From contig NZ_JALLIK010000107.1 of the NCBI RefSeq assembly GCF_023093595.1, positions 124,001 to 188,000 on the forward strand: a stretch of DNA of 64,000 nucleotides, written 5' to 3'. The notes under the pieces were generated by a model that saw only the letters and a list, made by a program, of their open reading frames with translations, was not told the DNA's origin and did not search any database. Origin of the DNA: Thauera aromatica_A. Its GTDB lineage: Bacteria; Pseudomonadota; Gammaproteobacteria; Burkholderiales; Rhodocyclaceae. Positions 17,985 through 26,389 of this stretch are shown here, one piece after another. A program made the translations under genes and the position numbers. Position 1 is the stretch's first letter. Each line of letters begins with the position of its first letter.

Positions 17985-18086
17985 ACTAATTTCCATAAAA
18001 CACCGAATCTGTGTTCCCGCGGCGCGCGCCCGACCGGGGCCGGAACGCAGTGGCGATCAGGCTGGGTTCGAGGCAGGAGACGGGAC

Positions 18087-20423
18087 TCAGCGCCCGCGCG
18101 TCGGCTTGCGCGCGCCGCGCCCCTCGGGCCGTCGCGCCCTGGCCGATGGCGCTGCCTGCGCGCCCGCGGCGTGCCCCATCGACCGCCGTGGCGCCTCATC
18201 CTTGGTACGACCCGCCGGCTTCGCCGGAGCGGACGCTTGTTTGCCTTCCGGCGGCGTCCCGCGGGCGCATCCCGGCACCGCCGCAGCGGGCGGCGGCTGG
18301 CGCGGAATCAGGCAGTTCAGGCCATTGCCGATCAGCTCACCCCGCCCCATCTTGAGCAGACCCTCGCGCAGGATCGCCCAGTTCTCCGGGTCGTGCCAGC
18401 GCAGGAAAGCCTTGTGCAGCTTGCGGACCCTGCCGGCGCGGGCGGTCTCCACGACCTCCGAATCCGCCGACACCTTCTTCAGCGGATTCCTGCGCGAGTG
18501 GTACATCGTCGTCGCCAGCGCCATCGGCGTGGGCAGGAAGGTCTGCACCTGGTCGAGGCGGAAGTTGTGCTTCTTCAGCCACAGCGCGAGGTTCAGCATG
18601 TCCTCGTCGGTGCAGCCGGGGTGGGCGGCGATGAAGTAGGGCACCAGGTGCTGCTTCTTGCCCGCCTGCGCCGAGAACGTCTCGAACATCCGGCGGAATT
18701 CCTCGTAGGCGCCGATGCCCGGCTTCATCATCTTCGCGAGGGTGTTCTCCTCGGTGTGCTCGGGCGCGATCTTGAGCAGGCCGCTGACGTGGTGGGTGAC
18801 CAGTTCCTTCACGTACTCGGGCGAGCGCACGGCGAGGTCGTAGCGCAGGCCCGAGCCGATCGTGATGCGCTTGATCCCCGGCACCGCCCTCGCCTTGCGG
18901 TAGAGCTCGACCAGCGACGAGTGGTCGGTGTTCAGGTTCTCGCAGATGCCCGGATACACGCAGGACAGGCGGCGGCAGTTCTGCTCGACCGCCTTGCTCT
19001 TGCACGCCATGCGGTACATGTTGGCGGTGGGTCCGCCGAGGTCGGTGATGTGGCCCTTGAAGTCGGGCGACTTGTCGCGGATCTCCTCGATCTCGCGGAG
19101 GATCGAGTCGTGCGAGCGGCTCTGGATGATGCGGCCCTCGTGCTCGGTGATCGAGCAGAAGGTACAGCCACCGAAGCAGCCGCGCATGATGTTGATCGAG
19201 AACTTGATCATGTCCCAGGCCGGAATGCGCGCCTCGCCGTAGGACGGATGCGGCGCGCGGGCGAAGGGGCGGCCGTAGACGAAGTCCATCTCCGGGGTGG
19301 TCAGCGGCAGCGGCGGCGGGTTGATCCAGACGTCGCGCGCGCCGGGGCCTTCGCCATGGCGCTGCACCAGCGCGCGGGCGTTGCCGGGGTTGGATTCGAG
19401 GTGGAACACGCGCGAGGCGTGGGCGTACAGCACCGGATCGTCCTTCACCTGCTCGTAGGACGGCAGGCGGATCAGCGTGCGTCCGCGCTGGGCGCGCCGC
19501 GCCGCAACGCGTTCGGCCGCCGGCACGATGCGCACCGGCTGGGCGCCGTCGGCGGCGGGCTCCGCGGCTGCCGCCGGCGCCATCGCATAGGGGTCGGGAT
19601 GGGCGTCGATGCGGCCGGGCTTGTCGAGCGCGAGCGAATCGATCTCGACCCAGGGCTCGCCATCGTCCGCTTCCGGCAGCCAGCCCGGCTTGACCATGCA
19701 GGCGGTGCCGCGCAGGTCGCGGATCGCCGCGATCGGCTCGCCCGCCGCCAGGCGGTGGGTCAGCGCCACCAGGGCGCGCTCGGCGTTGCCGAACAGCAGC
19801 AGGTCGGCCTTGGAGTCGGGCAGCACCGAGCGCCGCACCTTGTCCGACCAGTAGTCGTAGTGCGCAATGCGGCGCAGGCTGGCCTCGATGCTGCCGACGA
19901 CGATGTTGGCGTCGGGGAAGGCTTCGCGCGCGCGCTGGGCGTAGACGGTGACGGCGCGGTCGGGGCGGCGGCCGGCTTCGGCATGCGGCGTGTAAGCGTC
20001 CTCGGAGCGGATCTTGCGGTCGGAGGTGTAGCGGTTGACCAGCGAGTCCATGTTGCCGGCGGTGATGCCGAAATACAGGCGCGGCTTGCCCAGCGCGCGG
20101 AAGGGCTCGGCCGAGTGCCAGTCGGGCTGGCTGAGGATGCCGACGCGAAAGCCGTGGGCCTCGAGCAGGCGGCCGACCAGGGCCATGCCGAAGCTGGGGT
20201 GGTCGATGTAGGCGTCACCGGTGACGAGGATCACGTCGCACGCGTCCCAGCCGAGCGCCGCCATCTCGGCGCGCGACATGGGCAGGAAGGGCGCGGCGCG
20301 GTAGCCGGACACGGCATGCTCGAGAATGCCCGAGCCGCCGGCACCGCCCGGGTCCCGCACCGCAGCCGGTGAACGGGGAGCGGGAGATGAAGACGAGGAG
20401 CTTGATTTCATGGTGGCCGCCAT
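18087..20423 (-). CDS. YgiQ family radical SAM protein
   Basis: 778-aa radical SAM protein of the YgiQ type. Its reaction is not known; the family has been linked to methylthio- or other RNA/metabolite modifications without proof. The N-terminal region (DVILVTGDAYIDHPSFG) resembles a B12-binding-like fold. The radical SAM cluster motif CFGGCTFC lies near residues 415-422, followed by the YgiQ-type segment with LRYDLA and KIAPEHTE. The last 70 residues are a Pro/Ala/Lys/Arg-rich tail. A GGGAGG site precedes the ATG at 20423; an ATG four codons later (20411) is the alternative. Confidence 0.88.
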   Translation of the reverse strand: MAATMKSSSSSSSPAPRSPAAVRDPGGAGGSGILEHAVSGYRAAPFLPMSRAEMAALGWDACDVILVTGDAYIDHPSFGMALVGRLLEAHGFRVGILSQPDWHSAEPFRALGKPRLYFGITAGNMDSLVNRYTSDRKIRSEDAYTPHAEAGRRPDRAVTVYAQRAREAFPDANIVVGSIEASLRRIAHYDYWSDKVRRSVLPDSKADLLLFGNAERALVALTHRLAAGEPIAAIRDLRGTACMVKPGWLPEADDGEPWVEIDSLALDKPGRIDAHPDPYAMAPAAAAEPAADGAQPVRIVPAAERVAARRAQRGRTLIRLPSYEQVKDDPVLYAHASRVFHLESNPGNARALVQRHGEGPGARDVWINPPPLPLTTPEMDFVYGRPFARAPHPSYGEARIPAWDMIKFSINIMRGCFGGCTFCSITEHEGRIIQSRSHDSILREIEEIRDKSPDFKGHITDLGGPTANMYRMACKSKAVEQNCRRLSCVYPGICENLNTDHSSLVELYRKARAVPGIKRITIGSGLRYDLAVRSPEYVKELVTHHVSGLLKIAPEHTEENTLAKMMKPGIGAYEEFRRMFETFSAQAGKKQHLVPYFIAAHPGCTDEDMLNLALWLKKHNFRLDQVQTFLPTPMALATTMYHSRRNPLKKVSADSEVVETARAGRVRKLHKAFLRWHDPENWAILREGLLKMGRGELIGNGLNCLIPRQPPPAAAVPGCARGTPPEGKQASAPAKPAGRTKDEAPRRSMGHAAGAQAAPSARARRPEGRGARKPTRGR

Positions 20424-20487
20424 TGTATCGGTGCCCTCCCGCCAAGAGGTATTGCCCCCTTTCCGTATTCCCTTCTCCAGGCTGCCG

Positions 20488-20871
20488 TCAGCCGATGCCG
20501 TGGCGCCGCATCCACTCCCGGAACGCCGCATCCACCGCCCCATCGGCGCCCGCCGCCGAGCCCCCCTCCGCCGCGGCCCCCCGCGGCTCACCGCCGCGCG
20601 CCCTCGACCGCTCGTGCAGCGCCGCCACCGTGCGCAACTGCACCAGCTGCAGCAGCATGTTCTCGACCAGCGCATGCGCGGCGATCGCCGCCATCATTTC
20701 CAGCCGGTCCTCGAGCAGCAGGCCGCAGGCCGCCAGGCGCGCATCGATTTCACAGAAATGGCTGGCCATCAGCCGCCGTGCATACTGCGCATCGATGGCC
20801 ACGGCGCTGAAATCGAGCGGAGTTTCCGCCTCGATCTCGGCGATCAGTGCGCTCAGGTGTTCCGGGCTCAT
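20488..20871 (-). CDS. Hypothetical protein, helical
   Basis: 127-aa protein that I do not recognise. It looks all-helical (SPEHLSALIAEIEAE, MMAAIAAHALVENMLLQLVQL) with a Gly/Ala-rich linker before a short conserved-looking C-terminus (AFREWMRRHG). No signal peptide or membrane helix is evident. GAGGAAAGGCC before the ATG at 20871 is a good ribosome binding site, supporting a real gene. It lies 64 bp upstream of the YgiQ gene on the same strand and is divergent from the rpfE-like gene. Confidence 0.6.
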   Translation of the reverse strand: MSPEHLSALIAEIEAETPLDFSAVAIDAQYARRLMASHFCEIDARLAACGLLLEDRLEMMAAIAAHALVENMLLQLVQLRTVAALHERSRARGGEPRGAAAEGGSAAGADGAVDAAFREWMRRHGIG

Positions 20872-21059
20872 GGCCTTTCCTCCTCGATCAACCCCGTTTT
20901 CCTTCGACACACCGCGGCGCGCTCGGTTGCGCACTTGGTTGCACACTCGCCGGCGTTTCGATCGGGAACGCCCCGCCCCCGCGCACGCCCCGTGGCCGGC
21001 GCGGCAGCGCCCGATAGGCGCCGTGCTAGACTCGCGCCGCTTCCTCTCCTGTTCCCGTG

Positions 21060-22160
21060 ATGCCGATCCAGCTCCTGATTCCCGGCCTGCTGTGGCCGTC
21101 CGCCAGCCTCGTCGGCCCCGCCAGCGGCCTGGCCCTGCCCGGACTGGAGCGCCTGCTCGGCCTCGGGCGCTGGCGGATCGGTGCCCCCGAACCGCTCGAC
21201 CGCCGGCTCGCGCGCTGCTTCGGCCTCCCCCCGGCCACGGCCGGTGAGCCCTTGCCCCTGGCCGCGCTGCGCCGCCTCGGCGAAGCCGGCGGGCATGCCC
21301 GCGATCCTGCCCAGCGCGCCGAGGCCGATGCATTCTGGCTGTGCGCCGACCCGGTCAACCTGTCCTTCGCGCGCGAACACCTGCTGCTGAACGGCTTCGC
21401 CGAAGACGAGCTCGACGCTGCCGAGGCCGCGGAGCTGGTCGCTGCGCTCGACGAGGTCTTTGCCGATCTCGGCCGTTTCGAAGCGTGCGCACCGACACGC
21501 TGGTACCTGCGCCTGGCCGCAGCGACGCAGGTGAAGCTGTACCCGCTCGACGACGTCGTCGGCCGCCCGGTGAAGCATTTCCTCCCCGAAGGCGAAGACG
21601 CCCGCCAGTGGCAGCGGACGATGAACGAAGCACAGATCGTGCTGCACAACCATCGGCTCAACCGCCGCCGCGAAGAAGCCGGCCGGCGTGCGGTCAACAG
21701 CCTGTGGCTGTGGGGCGCGGGGGCGCTGAGCGCAGCGCCGCACGCGCCCTTTGCCGCCATCCAGGCCGTCGATCCGCTGAGCGCAGGGCTGGCCCGGGCC
21801 GCAGGCCTCGAACCCACCCCGCCGCAGCTCGAAACCGCCCTGCGCAGCGACACCCTGGTCCTGCTCGACACCCTGCATCGCGCAGCGCAGCAGCGCGACG
21901 TGGACGCTTGGCGCAGCGGTCTCGAAATGCTCGAGCGCGACTGGTTCGCTCCGCTTGCCGCGGCCCTCGGCGGTGGCACGCTCGATGCGCTGCACCTGAG
22001 CGCGCCGGGCGACCGCGGCACCCTGGAGCTCGACGTGCGCGCCCGCGACCGCTGGAAATTCTGGCGCAAGCCCTGCGCCTTCGGCACCCTGCTCGAAACA
22101 CTCGCCCCGCTCCCCGGCCCGCCGCTTTCCGACGCCCCCCCTACCGCCGCCTCCCGATGA
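21060..22160 (+). CDS. RpfE-type / phosphoglycerate mutase-like conserved protein
   Basis: 366-aa protein of a family found directly before recJ in many beta- and gammaproteobacteria, annotated either as RpfE-type regulatory protein or as cofactor-independent phosphoglycerate mutase-like. The diagnostic stretch is NEAQIVLHNHRLN followed by AVNSLWLWGAG. I cannot identify a metal-binding active site, so enzyme activity is doubtful and the function is unknown. The ATG at 21060 follows a GTG one codon earlier. The stop overlaps the recJ start (ATGA), which shows translational coupling. Confidence 0.65.
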   Translation: MPIQLLIPGLLWPSASLVGPASGLALPGLERLLGLGRWRIGAPEPLDRRLARCFGLPPATAGEPLPLAALRRLGEAGGHARDPAQRAEADAFWLCADPVNLSFAREHLLLNGFAEDELDAAEAAELVAALDEVFADLGRFEACAPTRWYLRLAAATQVKLYPLDDVVGRPVKHFLPEGEDARQWQRTMNEAQIVLHNHRLNRRREEAGRRAVNSLWLWGAGALSAAPHAPFAAIQAVDPLSAGLARAAGLEPTPPQLETALRSDTLVLLDTLHRAAQQRDVDAWRSGLEMLERDWFAPLAAALGGGTLDALHLSAPGDRGTLELDVRARDRWKFWRKPCAFGTLLETLAPLPGPPLSDAPPTAASR

Positions 22161-23872
22161 GCCCCGCCACCCCCCGCATCCAGCCCCGCGCCGTGCCGCA
22201 GCGCGCCTTCGACCGCCTCGCCGACGCCGGCCTGCATCCGCTGCTCGCCCGCCTCTACGCCGCGCGCGGCATCACCCGCGCCGACGAGCTCGACACCGCG
22301 CTGAAGAACCTGCTGCCGCCCGAGGCCCTCAGAGGCACCGGCGAAGCGGCGCAGCTGCTCGCCGACGCGATCGAGGCCGGCGCACGCCTGGTCATCGTCG
22401 CCGACTACGACTGCGACGGTGCCACCGCCTGTGCGGTCGGCATGCGCGCGCTGCGCGCCTTCGGCGCCGACGTGCACTATCTGGTGCCCGACCGCATCAC
22501 CCTCGGCTACGGCCTCACTCCGGCGATGGTGGACATCGCCGCGCGGCTCGAGCCCGACGTGCTCATCACCGTCGACAACGGCATCGCCAGCGTCGAAGGC
22601 ATCGCCGCCGCGCGCGCCCACGGCATGGCGACCGTGATCACCGACCACCACCTGCCCGGCGACGTCCTCCCCGCGGCCGACGTCATCGTCAATCCGAACC
22701 AGCCCGGCTGCGACTTCCCGAGCAAGGCGCTGGCCGGCGTGGGCGCGATGTTCTACACCATGCTCGCGCTGCGCGCCGAGCTGCGCGAGCGCGGGGCGTT
22801 TGCCGGCGGCAAGGAGCCCAACCTCGCCGCGCTGCTCGACCTGGTCGCGCTCGGCACCGTCGCCGACGTCGTCAAGCTCGACCGCAACAACCGCATCCTC
22901 GTCGCCCAGGGCCTCGCCCGGATGCGCGCCGGCCGCCTGCAGCCGGGCATCCGCGCCCTGTTCGCCCTCGCCGGGCGCGACCCGGCGCGCGCCAGCACGA
23001 CCGACCTCGGCTTCATGATCGGCCCGCGCCTGAACGCCGCCGGGCGGCTATCGGACATGAGCCTGGGGATCGAATGCCTGATCACCGACGACCCGGGGCG
23101 GGCGATGAACATCGCCCAGGTGCTCGACCGCCTCAACCGCGAACGCCGCACGATCGAAGCCGGCATGCAGGAAGAAGCACTGCTACGGCTGGCGGGAATC
23201 AATGGCGAAGTGAGCGCCGGCAACCGCGCCACCATCGCCCTGTTCGAGCCCGACTGGCACCAGGGCGTGATCGGCATCGTTGCCGGCCGCATCAAGGAAC
23301 GCCTGCACCGGCCCACGATCGCCTTCGCCCGCGCCGCCGACGGCGAGCTCAAGGGTTCCGGGCGCTCGATTCCCGGTCTGCACCTGCGCGACGCGCTCGA
23401 CCTGGTGACCAAGCGCCACCCCGACCTCGTTCTGCGCTTCGGCGGCCACGCCATGGCCGCCGGACTCACCATCCGCGAGAGCGAACTGGCCGACTTCGAC
23501 GCCGCCTTCGAGGAGGTCGTCGGCGAGCTGATCGCCCCCGCCGACCTGCAGCGCCGCATCGACACCGACGGCAGCCTCGAGTCCGGCTACTTCGCCCTCG
23601 ATGCGGTGCGCATGCTGGAAGCGGAAATCTGGGGGCAGGACTTCCCCGCCCCGCTGTTCGACGACGTCTTCCGCGTCGAACGCCAGCGCCTGCTGAAAGA
23701 TCGCCACCTCAAGCTCGAGCTGTCGCGCAGCGGCGTCCGCCATGAGGCGATCCGCTTCAACCACGCCGACGGCGCCGCCGCCCAGATCCACGCCGCCTAC
23801 CGGCTCGGGATCAACGAATACAACGGCGTCAGCAGCGTGCAGCTGATGCTGGAGCACTTCGAAGCCGCCTGA
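22157..23872 (+). CDS. recJ: Single-stranded-DNA-specific exonuclease RecJ
   Basis: 571-aa 5'-3' exonuclease of recombination and mismatch repair. The DHH-superfamily metal motifs are VADYDCDGATA and VITDHHLPG. The DHHA1 domain has GSGRSIPGLHLRDAL and FGGHAMAAGLTI, and the C-terminal OB domain is present. The length is standard. The start at 22157 overlaps the stop of the RpfE-like gene by 4 bp. Confidence 0.96.
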   Translation: MSPATPRIQPRAVPQRAFDRLADAGLHPLLARLYAARGITRADELDTALKNLLPPEALRGTGEAAQLLADAIEAGARLVIVADYDCDGATACAVGMRALRAFGADVHYLVPDRITLGYGLTPAMVDIAARLEPDVLITVDNGIASVEGIAAARAHGMATVITDHHLPGDVLPAADVIVNPNQPGCDFPSKALAGVGAMFYTMLALRAELRERGAFAGGKEPNLAALLDLVALGTVADVVKLDRNNRILVAQGLARMRAGRLQPGIRALFALAGRDPARASTTDLGFMIGPRLNAAGRLSDMSLGIECLITDDPGRAMNIAQVLDRLNRERRTIEAGMQEEALLRLAGINGEVSAGNRATIALFEPDWHQGVIGIVAGRIKERLHRPTIAFARAADGELKGSGRSIPGLHLRDALDLVTKRHPDLVLRFGGHAMAAGLTIRESELADFDAAFEEVVGELIAPADLQRRIDTDGSLESGYFALDAVRMLEAEIWGQDFPAPLFDDVFRVERQRLLKDRHLKLELSRSGVRHEAIRFNHADGAAAQIHAAYRLGINEYNGVSSVQLMLEHFEAA

Positions 23873-23955
23873 GTGCGCCACGGCGCCGCAACGGCGCCAT
23901 CCGTTCCGTTCCACCCCCGCGTTCGCCGATGGGCAGGCCGCAGTCCGCCAGGACT

Positions 23956-24043
23956 GCCGCTTGCCGCTTGCCGCTTGCCGCTTGCCGCTTGCGGCTTGCG
24001 GCTTGCGGCTTGCGGCTTGCGGCTTGCGGCTTGCGGCTTGCGG
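23956..24043. repeat. Heptanucleotide tandem repeat (5 x GCCGCTT + 7 x GCGGCTT)
   Basis: Twelve perfect 7-bp units run head to tail from 23956 to 24039, followed by GCGG. The first five units read GCCGCTT and the next seven read GCGGCTT, differing by one base. The array is 83 bp past the recJ stop and about 190 bp before ompW, and lies in no convincing gene. Arrays of this kind change length by slipped-strand pairing. Confidence 0.9.
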
Positions 24044-24103
24044 TGCAGCATCGTCGAAACACCGCTTCTGCAGTCAATATGATCACAACATGACGCATCG
24101 CAC

Positions 24104-24120
24104 GATCAATATTATTGATC
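24104..24120. promoter_or_regulatory. 17-bp AT-rich dyad overlapping the upstream FNR box
   Basis: GATCAATA and TATTGATC form a perfect 8-bp inverted repeat around one T. The right arm overlaps the first half of the FNR box at 24115, so binding at the two sites could be mutually exclusive or nested. Confidence 0.4.
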
Positions 24121-24128
24121 TCAATCAA
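24115..24128 (+). promoter_or_regulatory. FNR/ANR box 1 upstream of ompW
   Basis: The sequence TTGATCTCAATCAA is a perfect match to the FNR consensus TTGAT-N4-ATCAA. Its centre is 33 bp upstream of the centre of the second box, about three helical turns. Confidence 0.75.
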
Positions 24129-24147
24129 TCTTTTAACTCACACACCC

Positions 24148-24161
24148 TTGATTTGGATCAA
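24148..24161 (+). promoter_or_regulatory. FNR/ANR box 2 upstream of ompW
   Basis: The sequence TTGATTTGGATCAA is a perfect FNR consensus. If it acts as a class II activator site at -41.5, transcription would start near 24196, about 33 bp before the ompW ATG. Regulation by oxygen is inferred; FNR control of ompW is known in enterobacteria. Confidence 0.8.
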
Positions 24162-24228
24162 ATCCAGGCTTCCCTGTCGTCATAGCATGAGCGAACCCAG
24201 GATTTTTCACTCGCTCAGGAAGCTCAAA

Positions 24229-24900
24229 ATGAAAACAAGCGCCCTTCTCTCTTCTGCCCTTGCACTCACCCTCGCCAGCCCGCTGGCAATGGCGCACAAG
24301 GAAGGCGATTTCATCGTGCGCGCCGGCGCCGCAGTGGTCGCCCCGCAGGACGACAGTTCCGCCGTCCGGGTCAATGGCAGCGCGGTGCCCGGCAGCAAGG
24401 CGACGATCGACAACAACACCCAGCTCGGCCTGACCCTGAGCTACATGCTGACCGACCACATCGGCATCGAACTGCTCGCGGCCACCCCGTTCAAGCACCA
24501 GGTCAAGGTCTCCGGCGTTGCCCCCGGCATCGACGGCAGGCTGGCCGAGTTCAAGCACCTGCCGCCGACCCTGTCGCTGCAGTATTTCCCGCTGGCGCCG
24601 GACTCGAAGTGGCAGCCCTACATCGGCGCCGGGATCAACTACACCCGGTTTTTCGACGAAGGCTTCAGCCGCGCACAGCGCGCCAACGGCTTTTCCGGCC
24701 TGGAACTGGACGAGTCCTGGGGCCTGTCGCTGCAGCTCGGCACCGACTACATGCTCACCGACCGGCTGATGGTCAACGCCGCGCTGTGGTACGTGGACAT
24801 CGACACCACCGCCACCGCCAGGCTCGGCACCAGCAAGGTCGCGGTCGACGTCGATGTGGCCCCGTGGGTGTTCATGGTCGGCCTCGGCTACCGCTTCTGA
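24229..24900 (+). CDS. ompW: OmpW family outer-membrane protein
   Basis: 223-aa eight-stranded beta-barrel protein of the OmpW family, a pore for small hydrophobic molecules in the outer membrane. It has a signal peptide (residues 1-22, ending SPLAMA). Strand motifs include FIVRAGAA, LGLTLSYMLTDHIGIELLAATPF, LQYFP and YIGAGINYTRFF, and the C-terminus ends in LGYRF with the terminal Phe needed for barrel insertion. CAGGAAGC precedes the ATG. It is a single gene under two FNR boxes, with a terminator 44 bp downstream. Confidence 0.95.
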   Translation: MKTSALLSSALALTLASPLAMAHKEGDFIVRAGAAVVAPQDDSSAVRVNGSAVPGSKATIDNNTQLGLTLSYMLTDHIGIELLAATPFKHQVKVSGVAPGIDGRLAEFKHLPPTLSLQYFPLAPDSKWQPYIGAGINYTRFFDEGFSRAQRANGFSGLELDESWGLSLQLGTDYMLTDRLMVNAALWYVDIDTTATARLGTSKVAVDVDVAPWVFMVGLGYRF

Positions 24901-24944
24901 GCGCCCGGCCGCTGCGGCGGCGATGCGCGGCCGATCCCTCCTGT

Positions 24945-24968
24945 GCGACCCTCCGGGGTCGCTTTTTT
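24945..24968 (+). terminator. Intrinsic terminator of ompW
   Basis: Stem GCGACCC and GGGTCGC with a TCCG loop, followed by seven T residues. Confidence 0.9.
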
Positions 24969-25225
24969 TGCGCCCGCATCGAGCGCTGCGACCGCCCCCG
25001 CGGCACTCCGAACGCATCGCACTTTATCGGTCCGGCTTGCACCGGAGCGGGAACATCGCCGCGGCAAGACGTTCCAAATATGCAAACGGCGGCACTGACG
25101 GATGACGAGAACCGCCCGACACACCTGCCGGCAAGGCCTCAACACCACTTGCACGGCGGGCCGCAACCGAAACCGCACCACCCCGGGCACCTGCGCACCA
25201 CGCTCGACCTGAAAGGGAGACTGCG
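24969..25225. other. Leader region before the 2-oxoacid dehydrogenase operon
   Basis: With the ompW terminator, the gene-free stretch is 325 bp. I see no clear sigma-70 promoter. The main feature is a short His/Pro-rich reading frame, described as the next entry. Confidence 0.5.
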
Positions 25226-25229
25226 ATGA
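25080..25229 (+). CDS. Possible His/Pro-rich leader ORF
   Basis: This 49-codon frame starts at an ATG (25080). It contains HHLHGG and PKPHHPGH, and its stop overlaps the ATG of the E1-alpha gene (ATGA), which would permit translational coupling. No good ribosome binding site precedes it and the composition could be chance in GC-rich DNA. I list it with low confidence. Confidence 0.2.
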   Translation: MQTAALTDDENRPTHLPARPQHHLHGGPQPKPHHPGHLRTTLDLKGRLR

Positions 25230-26323
25230 GCACCGTCGCGCGTTTTCACATCGAACATGTCCGCCTGATCGACACCGAAGGCGAAGCCCTTGCGCCGCTG
25301 CCCGCGTTCGCACGCGACCCGGCCGCCCTCGTCCCCCTCTACCGTGCGATGTACCTGACGCGCACGTTCGACGCCAAGGCGATCGCCCTGCAGCGCACCG
25401 GCAAGCTCGGCACCTTCGCTTCGGCGCTCGGCCAGGAAGCGGTCGGCGTCGGTGTCGCCGCGGCGATGGACGCCGCGGACGTGCTGCTGCCGTCCTACCG
25501 CGAACATGCAGCCCAGCTCGTGCGCGGCGTGAAAGTCGAGGAAAGCCTGCGCTACTGGGGTGGCGACGAGCGCGGCTGCGACTTCTCCGGACCACGCAGC
25601 GACTTCCCCAACTGCGTGCCGATCGCCACCCAGGTCTGCCACGCCGCCGGCGCCGCCTATGCTTTCAAGCTGCGCGGCGAAGCGCGCGTGGCGGTGTGCT
25701 TCATGGGCGACGGCGCCACCTCCAAGGGCGATTTCTACGAAGGGATGAACTTCGCCGCGGTGTGGAACGCGCCGATGGTGCTGGTAGTCAGCAATAACCA
25801 GTGGGCGATCTCGCTGCCGCGCAGCGCACAGAGCGCCACTGCGACGCTGGCGCAGAAGGCGATCGCAGCCGGCATCGACGGCATCCAGGTCGATGGCAAC
25901 GACGTCGTCGCCGTGCACCACGTCGCCCGCGAGGCGATCGAGCGCGCGCGCAGCGGCGGCGGGCCGACCCTGATCGAGGCCCTGACCTACCGCCTCGGCG
26001 ACCACACCACCGCCGACGACGCCTCGCGCTACCGCGACCCCGCGCTGGTGCAGGAACAATGGGCGCTCGAGCCGATCGCCCGCCTGCGCAAGCACCTCCT
26101 GCACCTGGGCGCATGGAGCAAGGAGCAGGAAGAAGCGCTCGCCCACGAATGCACCGAAACGGTCAACGCCGCGGTCGAAGCCTATCTCGCCACCCCGCCC
26201 CCGGACACCGCGGCGATGTTCGACTACCTTTACGCCACCTTGCCCGCCGCCTTGCAGGGACAACGCGCCAGCGCGCTGCGCTTTGCGCCGCACGACGGCG
26301 GGGACAGCGGCAAATCGCCTTGA
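25226..26323 (+). CDS. 2-oxoacid dehydrogenase E1 component, alpha subunit (pyruvate/branched-chain type)
   Basis: 365-aa thiamine-diphosphate subunit that, with E1-beta, decarboxylates a 2-oxoacid and acylates the lipoyl group of E2. The ThDP motif starts at GDGATSKGDFYEG and ends at VVSNNQWAIS, with the standard spacing. LPSYREHAAQLVRG and YRLGDHTTADDASRYR match the phosphorylation-loop region of the heterotetrameric E1-alpha family. AGGGAG precedes the ATG. The substrate is uncertain: pyruvate, branched-chain oxoacid and acetoin enzymes share this architecture. It is the first gene of an E1-alpha, E1-beta, E2 operon. Confidence 0.88.
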   Translation: MSTVARFHIEHVRLIDTEGEALAPLPAFARDPAALVPLYRAMYLTRTFDAKAIALQRTGKLGTFASALGQEAVGVGVAAAMDAADVLLPSYREHAAQLVRGVKVEESLRYWGGDERGCDFSGPRSDFPNCVPIATQVCHAAGAAYAFKLRGEARVAVCFMGDGATSKGDFYEGMNFAAVWNAPMVLVVSNNQWAISLPRSAQSATATLAQKAIAAGIDGIQVDGNDVVAVHHVAREAIERARSGGGPTLIEALTYRLGDHTTADDASRYRDPALVQEQWALEPIARLRKHLLHLGAWSKEQEEALAHECTETVNAAVEAYLATPPPDTAAMFDYLYATLPAALQGQRASALRFAPHDGGDSGKSP

Positions 26324-26389
26324 GCGGGGCCGCCATGCGGCTCCGGCATCGCCCGGACAATCGACTCATCGACACGCGCGGAGGGGAAC

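Larger units (their letters stand above)
23873..24228. other. Intergenic region recJ-ompW
   Basis: This 356-bp region without a gene holds a 7-bp inverted repeat with a 4-bp loop (23940-23957), the heptanucleotide tandem repeat, an AT-rich segment with a 17-bp dyad, and two FNR boxes before ompW. The last three are listed separately. Confidence 0.8.

Noticed and set aside
23956..24043. Possible CRISPR array
   Set aside because: The units are 7 bp and contiguous with no spacers; it is a microsatellite-type repeat.
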